From: Bacteroidales bacterium UBA6428
Lineage (GTDB): Bacteria > Bacteroidota > Bacteroidia > Bacteroidales > UBA932
DNA: 29,204 nt
Reading direction: 5' to 3'
Assembly: GCA_002437305.1 (NCBI GenBank)
Contig: DJOW01000002.1
Coordinates: forward strand, 1-29,204
Shown here: in pieces, positions 8,837 to 17,012 of the stretch
Position numbering within the stretch: position 1 is the stretch's first letter
Layout of the letters: every line of letters starts with the position of its first letter
Notes under the pieces: generated by a model
Database searches by the model: none
What the model was told of the DNA's origin: nothing
What the model saw: only the letters and a program-made list of their open reading frames with translations
Program-made: the position numbers and the translations under genes

Positions 8837-10882
8837 CTAATTATTCTTTCTCTGAGGGTAGACCACCCTCTCATGGTACACTTGTGACAGGTAAGCCTTC
8901 AGGGTCGCCTTCACTGTGTTTAGTTCCTTTATTGAGATGTCGGCCTCATCAAACTGGCCGATTTTCATCTTGGACGCGACGACGTTCTCTACAAACTCCG
9001 AGAACATCGCCGCCGAGTTGTCTTTCAAAGTCCTGGAAGCGGCCTCCAACGTGTCACAGATCATAAGGATGATCTGCTCTTTTGTCTGAGGCTTGCGTCC
9101 TGGATAAAAGAAGTCCGAGACATCATTCGGGTCTCCCCCGTCGTTGAGGTACTTATTGTAGAAATAAGACGTGCTTGACGTTCCGTGATGTGTCAAGATA
9201 AAATCCTGAATGACATCGGGGAGCCTGTATTCCCGCGCCAGGGCGAGACCGTCGGACACATGCCGGATTATCGCCCGCGCACTCTCCTTAGGAGTCAGAT
9301 TATCGTGATAGTGCACCCCGCCAGGGGACATGCTCTCGTTCTCGATGAAGCAAAGCGGGTTCTTCATCTTGCCGATGTCATGGTAGAGCGCGCCGGCCCT
9401 CACCAGCTGGACATTGGCATCTATCGCCCTCGCGGCGGCATCACACATGTTCATAACCTGAAGTGAATGCTGGAAAGTTCCGGGAGCCTTGTGCTCCAAC
9501 TCCCTCAGGAGCTTGTTATTCGTATCACAAAGCTCACGCAGCCTTGAGCTTGAGACAAGGTTGAACATTCTCTCGAACAAATAAATCAGAGGATAGCCGG
9601 CAACGATCAGTATTGATCCTACAAACATGTAAAGCACAGCGATGTATGGATCATCGTTGACGGTGTCTATCATTCTGAATCCGAAATAGGTGACAAGCAT
9701 GCTGACAAACACTATCCCCGCCATGATGAATTGCTTCCAACCTTGATTGAAGTACTTGAACACGAAAACAGCGACCGTGCTGGCAAGAAGGAACATCACG
9801 AAAAGGACCGTTCCGTTATCCGCGAAGATAAGCAGCGGAAGAAAGGAAACGCAGCAGATTGGAAGAATCACCTTGTTTTTGAAAAAAGCCTCAAGGTACA
9901 GAGCCGTCAAGGTAAACGGCACCATGTACAGGCATTTCGGAGCGAACTTATTGATTGTCAAGGCAAGGAATGATGCTATGACAAAAATCAGAATCAGATA
10001 CCAAAACCTTCGATAGTCCAAAAAGAGTTTCCTGTTCAGGAAATATATCATCAGGAAGAACAGCAGGACGAGCACGAAAGCCACAAAGGCATTGCCCAAC
10101 CAGAAGAATATTCTTGGACCTCCATAGCCCATGCTGTTCTCATACTCGACCTTATAGGAATCAAGCATCTGGGCGATTTCCGCGGTGACTATCTCACCCT
10201 CGGAGACAATCAATTGACCGGCACTCACAAACCCTTGCGTGGTAGAGACTTGGTTCGAGGACTCTGACCGTACAAGATCAGTGGTTTTTGCATCATATTC
10301 AAGATTTGGAACAATGAAATCATAGATTCCGGTGCTTCGGAGGACAGAATCAGCGTTGATTCCAGGGTACCTGGCAGAGACATCCGACAGGAGACGGCTC
10401 TTGGCCTCGGATTCCTTGAAGACCTCGCTTGCCGGTTTCTTAACGGCTCTCTTGCCTTTCTGGACGAACATCACCGCCACGGAAGGATCCACATGGCCAT
10501 CCACCTTCACTCCCTCGTCCGACACCACACCATTCGAGTAGATGTCCTCCATCGAAGAGACAATGAAAGAGCGAAGGTAGGAATATTCCCCCATGTCGAT
10601 TCCCTCTGCCGCTTTCCGACAATTGTCAACCATGTCCTGCCGGAACCTATAGTATGGGATGACAACGGACTTGTTCCTGCTTTTTTCCTCGCGAATCTGC
10701 TCCTCCGTCTTTAGAATAGGAAAGTCAAACTGGGCCAGGAGTGTCTCATGTGTCCACGGCGAACCTTTCCTATAGTCATAACTGAACTTAGCTGATCTCG
10801 GAAACATAAGGGTGAGAATCAGAAATAGTACGGCCAAAGGAACAAAAACCTTGTAGTTGACGGACACGCGCGGCAGTTTCAT
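8837..10882 (-). CDS. 7TM-HD phosphohydrolase (PgpH-like, likely c-di-AMP phosphodiesterase)
   Basis: Integral membrane protein of the 7TMR-HD family. One N-terminal membrane segment (VFVPLAVLFLILTLMF) is followed by an extracytoplasmic domain of about 200 residues. Next comes a cluster of hydrophobic segments at about 255-440 and a cytoplasmic HD domain. The HD metal residues are His472 in TFQHSLQV and His501-Asp502 in ALYHDIGKM, with further His in ILTHHGTSSTS. Characterised relatives (PgpH) hydrolyse cyclic di-AMP; that activity is inferred here. An upstream in-frame ATG at 10927 would overlap the SDR gene by 35 nt; the ATG at 10882 starts 10 nt after the SDR stop and is preferred, though not proven. 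Confidence 0.9.
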   Translation of the reverse strand: MKLPRVSVNYKVFVPLAVLFLILTLMFPRSAKFSYDYRKGSPWTHETLLAQFDFPILKTEEQIREEKSRNKSVVIPYYRFRQDMVDNCRKAAEGIDMGEYSYLRSFIVSSMEDIYSNGVVSDEGVKVDGHVDPSVAVMFVQKGKRAVKKPASEVFKESEAKSRLLSDVSARYPGINADSVLRSTGIYDFIVPNLEYDAKTTDLVRSESSNQVSTTQGFVSAGQLIVSEGEIVTAEIAQMLDSYKVEYENSMGYGGPRIFFWLGNAFVAFVLVLLFFLMIYFLNRKLFLDYRRFWYLILIFVIASFLALTINKFAPKCLYMVPFTLTALYLEAFFKNKVILPICCVSFLPLLIFADNGTVLFVMFLLASTVAVFVFKYFNQGWKQFIMAGIVFVSMLVTYFGFRMIDTVNDDPYIAVLYMFVGSILIVAGYPLIYLFERMFNLVSSSRLRELCDTNNKLLRELEHKAPGTFQHSLQVMNMCDAAARAIDANVQLVRAGALYHDIGKMKNPLCFIENESMSPGGVHYHDNLTPKESARAIIRHVSDGLALAREYRLPDVIQDFILTHHGTSSTSYFYNKYLNDGGDPNDVSDFFYPGRKPQTKEQIILMICDTLEAASRTLKDNSAAMFSEFVENVVASKMKIGQFDEADISIKELNTVKATLKAYLSQVYHERVVYPQRKNN

Positions 10883-10892
10883 GATTGCGATG

Positions 10893-11714
10893 CTATTTAA
10901 AAGGACTTCCGGCCTCTTTTGCGACATAAGAGTATGTCAGCTTGTCGGTAAGCCCCGGGAACAGTCTGTGAGCCCAGACAGTAACCTTGCCGAGCCCTGT
11001 CAGGATCATCTGCGACCTTCTCTTTTCCAATCCTTTCGCAAGGTACTCGGCGCACTTCTCGGCGCTCATCAGCTTGTCCTCCTTCAGAGGCGTGTCTCCC
11101 TGCGGGCTTCCGTCCGCGGTCAAAGCGGCCTTGCGGACATTGGAGTCGGTGTAGCCGGGTGCGAAGACCAACACATTCAGCCCGTCCTTGAGATGTTCGA
11201 TGCGCAATGTGTCAAGGAACCCCCGGATTGCGTACTTGGACGCCGAATAGCCAGTCCTTGCCGGAAGGGCTGTGAATCCGGCGATCGAAATCACGCCGAC
11301 AACCTGCCCCTTGCTCTCAAGCAGGTAAGGCAGCGCGAATTTAGTGCACTGCACGGTGCCCCAGAAATTAACATTCATCAGGGAATGGATCACGCTCAGG
11401 TCAAGATCCTTGAACATCGCTCTCATCGAGATTCCCGCGTTGTTCACCAGAATGTCGATCCTACCGTATTCCTGAACAGTCCGTTCAATCAGACTCCGGC
11501 AGTCATCTTCTTTCGTCACATCCGTCTTCACGCACAAAACCTTGCGCGGATCAGCGTTCACAGACGTAGCGAGTTCCTGAAGTTTGTCCAGCGACCTTGC
11601 CGCCATCACAACATTCGCTCCGAACGAGCCAAAGAGACGGGCGGAAGCCAACCCTATTCCAGAGCTGGCTCCCGTAATGATAACGACCTTGTCCTTGAAA
11701 TATCCAGGATTCAT
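10893..11714 (-). CDS. SDR-family oxidoreductase, likely 3-ketosphinganine (or dehydrocapnine) reductase
   Basis: Classical short-chain dehydrogenase, 273 residues. The cofactor motif TGASSGIG is near residue 15, NNAG near 90, and the catalytic Ser and YSASK motif lie in the IAGFTALPARTGYSASKYA region. Arg in AARSLDK after beta-2 suggests NADP(H). The gene lies 23 nt downstream of an alpha-oxoamine synthase of the serine palmitoyltransferase group, and 3-ketosphinganine reductases are SDRs, so reduction of the 3-keto long-chain base is the best guess. If the upstream enzyme uses cysteate instead of serine, the product would be capnine, the sulfonolipid base. A GTG at 11723 is in frame; the ATG at 11714 gives the usual N-terminus. 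Family certain, substrate inferred. Confidence 0.88.
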   Translation of the reverse strand: MNPGYFKDKVVIITGASSGIGLASARLFGSFGANVVMAARSLDKLQELATSVNADPRKVLCVKTDVTKEDDCRSLIERTVQEYGRIDILVNNAGISMRAMFKDLDLSVIHSLMNVNFWGTVQCTKFALPYLLESKGQVVGVISIAGFTALPARTGYSASKYAIRGFLDTLRIEHLKDGLNVLVFAPGYTDSNVRKAALTADGSPQGDTPLKEDKLMSAEKCAEYLAKGLEKRRSQMILTGLGKVTVWAHRLFPGLTDKLTYSYVAKEAGSPFK

Positions 11715-11737
11715 ACAAGCCACTGATCAGCAGTTAA

Positions 11738-13003
11738 TTACATAATAGTCTTAACAGCGATGTCATCTCCGTCATAGGCACCGGCGTCAAGTTTCTGCTT
11801 GATCTCCTTGAAGGCGTTGAGGGTGTACTCAATGTCCTTGTCGGTGTGAACGGCGGTACATACGATCCTGAAGATCACCATTCCTTTAGGAATGACAGGA
11901 TAGATGACCATAGAGCAGAATATCCGGTAGTTCTCACGCAGATCCATGGCTATCTTGGTGGCCTGGGCGACACCTCCGCCGTCAATATGGATAGGAATAA
12001 CACAAGCCTGGGCCTCGCCGATGTCGAATCCGAGATTCTTGAAACCTTCCTGAAGGGTGCGCGTCACATGCCAGCACTTCTTGCGGAGCTCATCGCCTTC
12101 CGGTGACATGATGATCTCCAGACGCTTGATGTTGCCGTACACGAACGCCATAGGCAGGGACTTGGCATACATCTGCGAACGCATGTTCAGACGCAGGTAA
12201 TTGATGATCTTGCGGGGACCGGCGATGAATCCGCCGATTGAAGCCATGGACTTCGCGAACGCACCGATGTACAGATCAATGCCTTCCATGCAGTGAAGTT
12301 CCTCGGATGTGCCACGGCCATGCTCCCCAAGGAGCCCGAATCCGTGGGCATCGTCAATGAATATCCTGAAGCTGTATTTCTTCTTCAGCTCAACTATCTT
12401 GTCGAGAATGCCCATCGCCCCGGTCATGCCGAAGACTCCCTCTGTGATAAGAAGCACACCTCCGCCGCTTTCCTCAGCCTCCTTGCAGGCTCTGGCAAGA
12501 ACCTTCTCGCAGTCGGCTATGTTGTTGTGACGGTACTTGTACTTGCTCCCGATGTGAAGGCGGATTCCGTCAAGAAGGCACGCGTGGGACTCGGCGTCAT
12601 AGACGATCACGTCATGGCGCGCGGTAAGACAGTCAATCGCGGAAACGATTCCCTGATAGCCGAAGTTGAACAGGAACGCGTCCTCCTTCTTTTCAAAATC
12701 GGCAAACATCCTCTCGAGTTTCTCATGGAGGGCCGTGTGGCCGGAAAGCATGCGGCTTCCCATAGGATAGGCCAATCCCCACTTCGCGGCGCCCTCTGCG
12801 TCTGCCTTGCGCACCTCAGGATGGTTAGCCAGTCCGAGATAGTTGTTAAGGCTCCAGTTCAGGACCTCCTTTCCGTTGAAGACCATGTGAGGGCCCAACT
12901 CGCCCTCAAGTTTAGGATACATGTAGTAACCGAATCCCTGATTGAAGTATTGCCCGATAGGACCACCCGAGTCCCTTTCGATTCTGTCAAAAATGTCAAG
13001 CAT
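11738..13003 (-). CDS. PLP-dependent alpha-oxoamine synthase (serine palmitoyltransferase / cysteate acyltransferase type)
   Basis: Condenses an amino acid with an acyl thioester and loses CO2, probably the first step of sphingolipid or sulfonolipid long-chain base synthesis. It has 421 residues. PLP residues: His140 in DAESHACLLDG stacks on the ring, Asp218 and His220 in IDDAHGFG contact it, and Lys251 in AFAKSMASIGGF forms the Schiff base. The N-terminus (IGQYFNQGFGYYMYPKLEGE) and LNWSLNNYLGLANHPEVRKAD resemble the group common in Flavobacteriia rather than the short Bacteroides and Sphingobacterium serine palmitoyltransferases I remember. KBL (glycine) and BioF (alanine) are less likely because of the adjacent SDR. 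Whether the amino acid is serine or cysteate is open. Confidence 0.85.
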   Translation of the reverse strand: MLDIFDRIERDSGGPIGQYFNQGFGYYMYPKLEGELGPHMVFNGKEVLNWSLNNYLGLANHPEVRKADAEGAAKWGLAYPMGSRMLSGHTALHEKLERMFADFEKKEDAFLFNFGYQGIVSAIDCLTARHDVIVYDAESHACLLDGIRLHIGSKYKYRHNNIADCEKVLARACKEAEESGGGVLLITEGVFGMTGAMGILDKIVELKKKYSFRIFIDDAHGFGLLGEHGRGTSEELHCMEGIDLYIGAFAKSMASIGGFIAGPRKIINYLRLNMRSQMYAKSLPMAFVYGNIKRLEIIMSPEGDELRKKCWHVTRTLQEGFKNLGFDIGEAQACVIPIHIDGGGVAQATKIAMDLRENYRIFCSMVIYPVIPKGMVIFRIVCTAVHTDKDIEYTLNAFKEIKQKLDAGAYDGDDIAVKTIM

Positions 13004-13060
13004 CTCTTATTGTTTTTATGATCGTGTTTTCCTGAGTGTCGCGGAACAGGCGGCCTGCGC

Positions 13061-15070
13061 CTATGCGTCGATGTTGGCGTAATGGGCGTTTTCCTCGATG
13101 AACTGCCTTCTTGGCGGCACATCGTCTCCCATCAGCATAGAGAATGTCCTCTCGGCCTCGGCGGCGTTGTCAATGGTGATCTTGCGCAGCCGCCTCCTCG
13201 AAGGATCCATAGTCGTGTCCCAGAGCTGATGATCGCTCATCTCACCGAGACCCTTGTACCTCTGCACGGTAACTCCCTTGTCTGAGCCTTTGCCAAGACG
13301 GGCCGTGGCCTCGGACCTCTGCTCGTCTGTCCAGCAATAAACCTCTTCCTTACCCTTCTTGACAAGATAGAGCGGCGGTGTCGCAAGATAGACATAGCCG
13401 TTCTTGATGAGGTCAAACATGTAACGGAAGAAGAACGTCAGGATAAGACAGGCGATGTGGCTGCCATCGACATCGGCATCGGTCATGATTATCACCTTGT
13501 GGTAGCGCAACTTACTGAGATCCATCCGCTTCTCGCCATTCTCATCCTCCTGAGCGACCGTCACGCCAAGCGCCGTGTAGATGTTCCTGACCTCCACGCT
13601 GTCAAACGCGCGGTCTCCAGCGGCCTTCTCCACATTGAGGATCTTTCCCCGCAAAGGCAGAATGGCCTGGATCCTTCTGTCTCGGCCCTGCTTCGCGGTG
13701 CCGCCGGCGGAATCTCCCTCGACAAGGAAGAGCTCACATTTCTCCGGATTTCTCTCAGAACAGTCGGCGAGCTTGCCCGGCATCCCCGCCCCGGTCATGG
13801 CTGTCTTTCTCTGCACCATCTCACGGGCCTTGCGCGCGGCGCTGCGGGCGGTGGCTGCAAGTACTATTTTCTCTATGAGCACTTTCCCTTCCTTAGGATG
13901 TTCCTCCAGGTACTGGTCCATGGCCGCGGAAGTGGCTTGCGAAACAGCGGATGTCGCCTCCGGGTTGCCGAGCTTGGTCTTGGTCTGCCCCTCAAACTGA
14001 GGCTCAGCCACCTTCACGGAGACAACCGCAGTCAACCCCTCACGGAAATCCTCGGGAGCAAGGTCACCCTTGAACTTCGCAAGAAGGTTGTTCTTCTCCG
14101 CATAGTTCTTAAGCGAGCGGGAAAGCCCCATTTTGAACCCCTGGAGATGTGTTCCTCCTTCTATGGTGTTGATGTTGTTGACGTAGGAATATATCTTCTC
14201 CGAGAACCCGTTGTTATAGGAGAGGGCGATGTCGATCGGGATGACCTTGTCACTCTGCACGCAGATAGGTTCGGGAATCAACTGAGTGGCCCCGGCGTCA
14301 AGGTACTCGATGAATTCCTTGAGCCCCTCCTTTGAATAGAAGACCTCCCCGCGATAGACCTGTCTGCCCGTCGGCTTTGAATTGCCGTTCTCATCGGTGA
14401 CATATTCATCGATCAGTTCCCTCTCGTCGGTAATGGAGATCTTTATGCCTTTGTTCAGATAGGCCAGCTCACGCATCCTGGCCGCGAGGGTGTCATATTT
14501 GTAGACAGTGGTCTGCGTGAATATGGTAGGATCCGGATGAAAAGTTATGATGGTTCCAGTGTCGCCACAGTCACCGACAATCTCCACAGGCCCCAGAGGC
14601 TTGCCTTTCGAATATTTCTGGACGAAGACGTGTCCCTCACGGTGAACCTCCGCCACAAGACTGTCGGAAAGGGCGTTGACACAGGAGACACCGACTCCGT
14701 GCAGGCCTCCGGACACCTTGTAGCTGTCCTTGTTGAACTTGCCTCCGGCATGGAGGACCGTCATGACGACCTCAAGAGCCGACCGATGCTCCTTAGGGTG
14801 CATCCCGGTAGGAATTCCTCGGCCATTGTCTGTCACCCTTATCGAATTGTCCGGAAGGATGGTGACACTGATTTCGGTACAATAACCGGCCATCGCCTCA
14901 TCGATACCGTTGTCAACAACCTCGTAGACCAGATGATGGAGTCCTCTCTCACCGATGTCACCAATGTACATCGAAGGCCTCTTCCTTACCGCCTCAAGAC
15001 CTTCCAGCACCTGGATGCTGCTCGCGGAATACTGTTCCTCCGCCTTCTTCATCTCTTCATTCTCAATCAT
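13061..15070 (-). CDS. gyrB: DNA gyrase subunit B
   Basis: ATPase subunit of gyrase, which supercoils DNA together with GyrA (not in this window). It has 669 residues. The GHKL ATPase site is complete: Glu50 and Asn54 in EVVDNGIDEA, DNGRGIP, and GGLHGVG. The TOPRIM domain has EGDSAGGTAKQGRDR and the metal-binding DADVDGSHI, and the C-terminal part has QRYKGLGEM. An upstream ATG at 15130 would add 20 residues, but it lies before the expected transcription start of the promoter at 15120-15150. The ATG at 15070 (or 15052, starting MKKAEEQ) is therefore chosen. GyrB is preferred over ParE because of the close fit of the N-terminal YSASSIQVLEGLEAVRKRP part. Confidence 0.95.
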   Translation of the reverse strand: MIENEEMKKAEEQYSASSIQVLEGLEAVRKRPSMYIGDIGERGLHHLVYEVVDNGIDEAMAGYCTEISVTILPDNSIRVTDNGRGIPTGMHPKEHRSALEVVMTVLHAGGKFNKDSYKVSGGLHGVGVSCVNALSDSLVAEVHREGHVFVQKYSKGKPLGPVEIVGDCGDTGTIITFHPDPTIFTQTTVYKYDTLAARMRELAYLNKGIKISITDERELIDEYVTDENGNSKPTGRQVYRGEVFYSKEGLKEFIEYLDAGATQLIPEPICVQSDKVIPIDIALSYNNGFSEKIYSYVNNINTIEGGTHLQGFKMGLSRSLKNYAEKNNLLAKFKGDLAPEDFREGLTAVVSVKVAEPQFEGQTKTKLGNPEATSAVSQATSAAMDQYLEEHPKEGKVLIEKIVLAATARSAARKAREMVQRKTAMTGAGMPGKLADCSERNPEKCELFLVEGDSAGGTAKQGRDRRIQAILPLRGKILNVEKAAGDRAFDSVEVRNIYTALGVTVAQEDENGEKRMDLSKLRYHKVIIMTDADVDGSHIACLILTFFFRYMFDLIKNGYVYLATPPLYLVKKGKEEVYCWTDEQRSEATARLGKGSDKGVTVQRYKGLGEMSDHQLWDTTMDPSRRRLRKITIDNAAEAERTFSMLMGDDVPPRRQFIEENAHYANIDA

Positions 15071-15119
15071 ATTCTGTTGTCTGTTTTTACCAAGCGTACA
15101 TGGTTTTCCATAAAACAGA

Positions 15120-15150
15120 CAAATATACAAAAAATAGAGAGGGCGGCAAA
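15120..15150 (-). promoter_or_regulatory. Promoter for gyrB (minus strand)
   Basis: On the minus strand TTTG (15150-15147), a 19-nt spacer, then TATATTTG (15127-15120). It is a near-consensus Bacteroidota promoter with an expected start near 15113, about 43 nt before the ATG at 15070. It lies within the terminator-like inverted repeat of the upstream barrel gene. Confidence 0.7.
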
Positions 15151-15174
15151 AAAAACTTTCCTGGCACCCTCTCT
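15136..15174 (-). terminator. Probable terminator of the barrel-protein gene
   Basis: Inverted repeat AGAGAGGG (15136-15143) and CCCTCTCT (15167-15174). Read on the minus strand it is followed by ATTTTTTG, an intrinsic-terminator pattern with a long 23-nt loop. The gyrB -33 element lies in its loop. The remaining 61 nt to the barrel stop hold only weak GC-rich pairing. Confidence 0.5.
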
Positions 15175-15235
15175 GATCTCTTCTCTAAATTCAGTCCTCG
15201 GCCACTTCGCGACAGGCCGTGACGCGGCGGTCGAG

Positions 15236-17011
15236 CTACAAATTCAAAGCGATTCCGGCAGTGACCCACAGACCTTTCTCCGCGTAAAACGGATTCCTCT
15301 GAACAGCCTGGCAAAGCAGATTGCCCGACTCCAGCCAAAATTCCAGCTTTCTGTTGAACCTGTAGCCGCAGTTCAGGCCCAAATCAACATAACCTGGTAC
15401 ACGCACCTTGACCAAATCCTCAGAAACAGTGGATCCGCACCTGCCCTCACGCCAGGACGACGCCTCAACAGCAACCCCGGCATAAAGACGGGAGCTCAGG
15501 TTGTACGCCGCCCTCAGACCACCGCTGTACTTAGGAAGCGTGAAACCAAGATTCTTAGCGCCATTGTCCGAGAAAGAGACTCCTCTGTAGCGTAAATCAG
15601 CGTCAACCTTGACCCGGCTTGACTTCCATCCCAGCAAAACATTGGCATAGATAAGGCTAATGTCCGAATATGCCAGCGAAGGCAACAGGCGGCCGTCAGT
15701 CACGAACAACCCCGACTCCATCAAGGCATTCCCGTACACCCCGGCTCCACCGTTCACATCAAACTGAAGCGACGATGCGACATTGCCTCTCACGCCGACC
15801 TTGGCGTTCACCTTCTCCACTGTGTTGTCAATCAATTGAGCCATTGTCTCGTACGCAGGTGCGATAAGGAACGAATGATTCAGATGATGATTCCCCGAAA
15901 TCTGAGACGAATAAGTGTTCAGACGGCTTCCGCCTGTCGCGTCAGCGTAAAGCGACACGCTCTCCCCCGCCGCGAAACTTACGTGAGCGTCAGGATAGAC
16001 AATCTGTCCCTTGCCACCTTCCATCTCGTGGAAAGCCAAAGAGTCGGAGGCGTCATTTCGGAACATGACCTCGAATTTCACTCCAAGATTCAAGCTCCAA
16101 CGTCCGGACTTTACCCGATAGCCAGGCACCAAAGCGACACGTCCGATGTTCCCGTCATAGGACCGGCTGCAGGAAGCAGATTCCGCCTCGAATCCGACCA
16201 GCACACTCCTGCGGCTGTCCTTTACCAGACCAGCCAGACCATCAAGAAAGACCCAACTTTCGTTCTGCTTGTCAATCTCAGCTCCGGAAGGGAATGCAAA
16301 CGACCTATAATCAAGTCTGTCATTCGCCACACGCCCCTTTATTCCCATGTCGTAAAGGAAATAAGACTCGGAATCATTGTTCGAACGAACCCTGGCGTTG
16401 AAGTCCAAGGCATTATAGGAACGTGACATGACCGTGTCCTTTGCGGCCAGACCATAGTAACCGGCTCCAAATGACAGAATCGCCTTGTCCCAACAGTAAA
16501 GGCCGTCGAAGCCGGCGGAGGTCAAGGCATCATGACCGCTGAAATGCTCATCCGCCTCCTTTAGACGTAAGATTCCATCTTCGCCAAGTACAGGACCAAT
16601 CTTGTGATAATTTCCGGAATAGGACCTGTGGGACGCGTAGGCACTCATCTGGAAAGGGCCTGACAGCTCTGGACTGAAGACGAAATCCAACCGAGGATGA
16701 AACGCGTAGCCAGCCCCGGCCCTCAGATAAAGTTTCCGGCCACGCCAAGCATCTTTTTGAGGCCGCATGTCAAGCAAGTAAGGTTTGAAACTGTAAGCGC
16801 CCTGATAAGGTTTGTTGAACACCTCGTAGTCGAAATTCAGGTCAAACCTCATAAGAGAATCAGGAACACTCATCTCGATCAGGGGTTTGCGGGCATCCGA
16901 AGAACCCTGCTTATAAGTGTTGGTGACCTCGACGGTCGGATTGAAATTCTGTCCGTAAGAAACCGCGGCGCCCATCAGCATCGCCGCAAAAACAAGATAT
17001 GTCCTTTTCAT
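15236..17011 (-). CDS. Outer-membrane beta-barrel protein
   Basis: 591 residues with a signal peptide MKRTYLVFAAMLMGAAVSYG, cleaved near residue 20. After an N-terminal segment of about 75 residues the protein consists of alternating amphipathic strands and ends in GLWVTAGIALNL, which looks like a closing barrel strand. It has the feel of the barrel half of TonB-dependent receptors, but no plug domain or TonB box is evident. The ATG follows the TPR-gene stop by one base (TAA A ATG), with GGAGG a short way upstream, so the two are translationally coupled and likely act together at the outer membrane. I do not recognise a substrate; possible roles are transport or anchoring of the TPR protein. 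Confidence 0.75.
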   Translation of the reverse strand: MKRTYLVFAAMLMGAAVSYGQNFNPTVEVTNTYKQGSSDARKPLIEMSVPDSLMRFDLNFDYEVFNKPYQGAYSFKPYLLDMRPQKDAWRGRKLYLRAGAGYAFHPRLDFVFSPELSGPFQMSAYASHRSYSGNYHKIGPVLGEDGILRLKEADEHFSGHDALTSAGFDGLYCWDKAILSFGAGYYGLAAKDTVMSRSYNALDFNARVRSNNDSESYFLYDMGIKGRVANDRLDYRSFAFPSGAEIDKQNESWVFLDGLAGLVKDSRRSVLVGFEAESASCSRSYDGNIGRVALVPGYRVKSGRWSLNLGVKFEVMFRNDASDSLAFHEMEGGKGQIVYPDAHVSFAAGESVSLYADATGGSRLNTYSSQISGNHHLNHSFLIAPAYETMAQLIDNTVEKVNAKVGVRGNVASSLQFDVNGGAGVYGNALMESGLFVTDGRLLPSLAYSDISLIYANVLLGWKSSRVKVDADLRYRGVSFSDNGAKNLGFTLPKYSGGLRAAYNLSSRLYAGVAVEASSWREGRCGSTVSEDLVKVRVPGYVDLGLNCGYRFNRKLEFWLESGNLLCQAVQRNPFYAEKGLWVTAGIALNL

Positions 17012-17012
17012 T

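Noticed and set aside
10857..11726. 289-residue plus-strand frame antisense to the SDR gene
   Set aside because: The SDR on the minus strand has intact cofactor and YxxxK motifs; the antisense product looks random.
12293..13021. 242-residue plus-strand frame antisense to the oxoamine synthase
   Set aside because: The minus-strand enzyme is complete with Lys251 and other PLP residues; no domain is seen in the antisense product.
14900..14930. GyrB ATP-site variant EVVDNGIDEA (Gly where many have Ser or Ala)
   Set aside because: That position varies among Ser, Ala and Gly in gyrases; the essential Glu and Asn are present.
15071..15130. Upstream ATG extending GyrB by 20 residues (MYICLFYGKPC)
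   Set aside because: It lies upstream of the expected transcription start and the added residues do not resemble the GyrB N-terminus.
15175..15235. GC-rich short palindromes after the barrel gene
   Set aside because: Stems of 4-5 bp only; too weak to call a structure.
14537..15595. 352-residue plus-strand frame spanning gyrB, the intergenic region and the barrel gene
   Set aside because: It crosses two genes and a promoter on the other strand and has no domain signal; it follows from few stop codons antisense to biased coding sequence.
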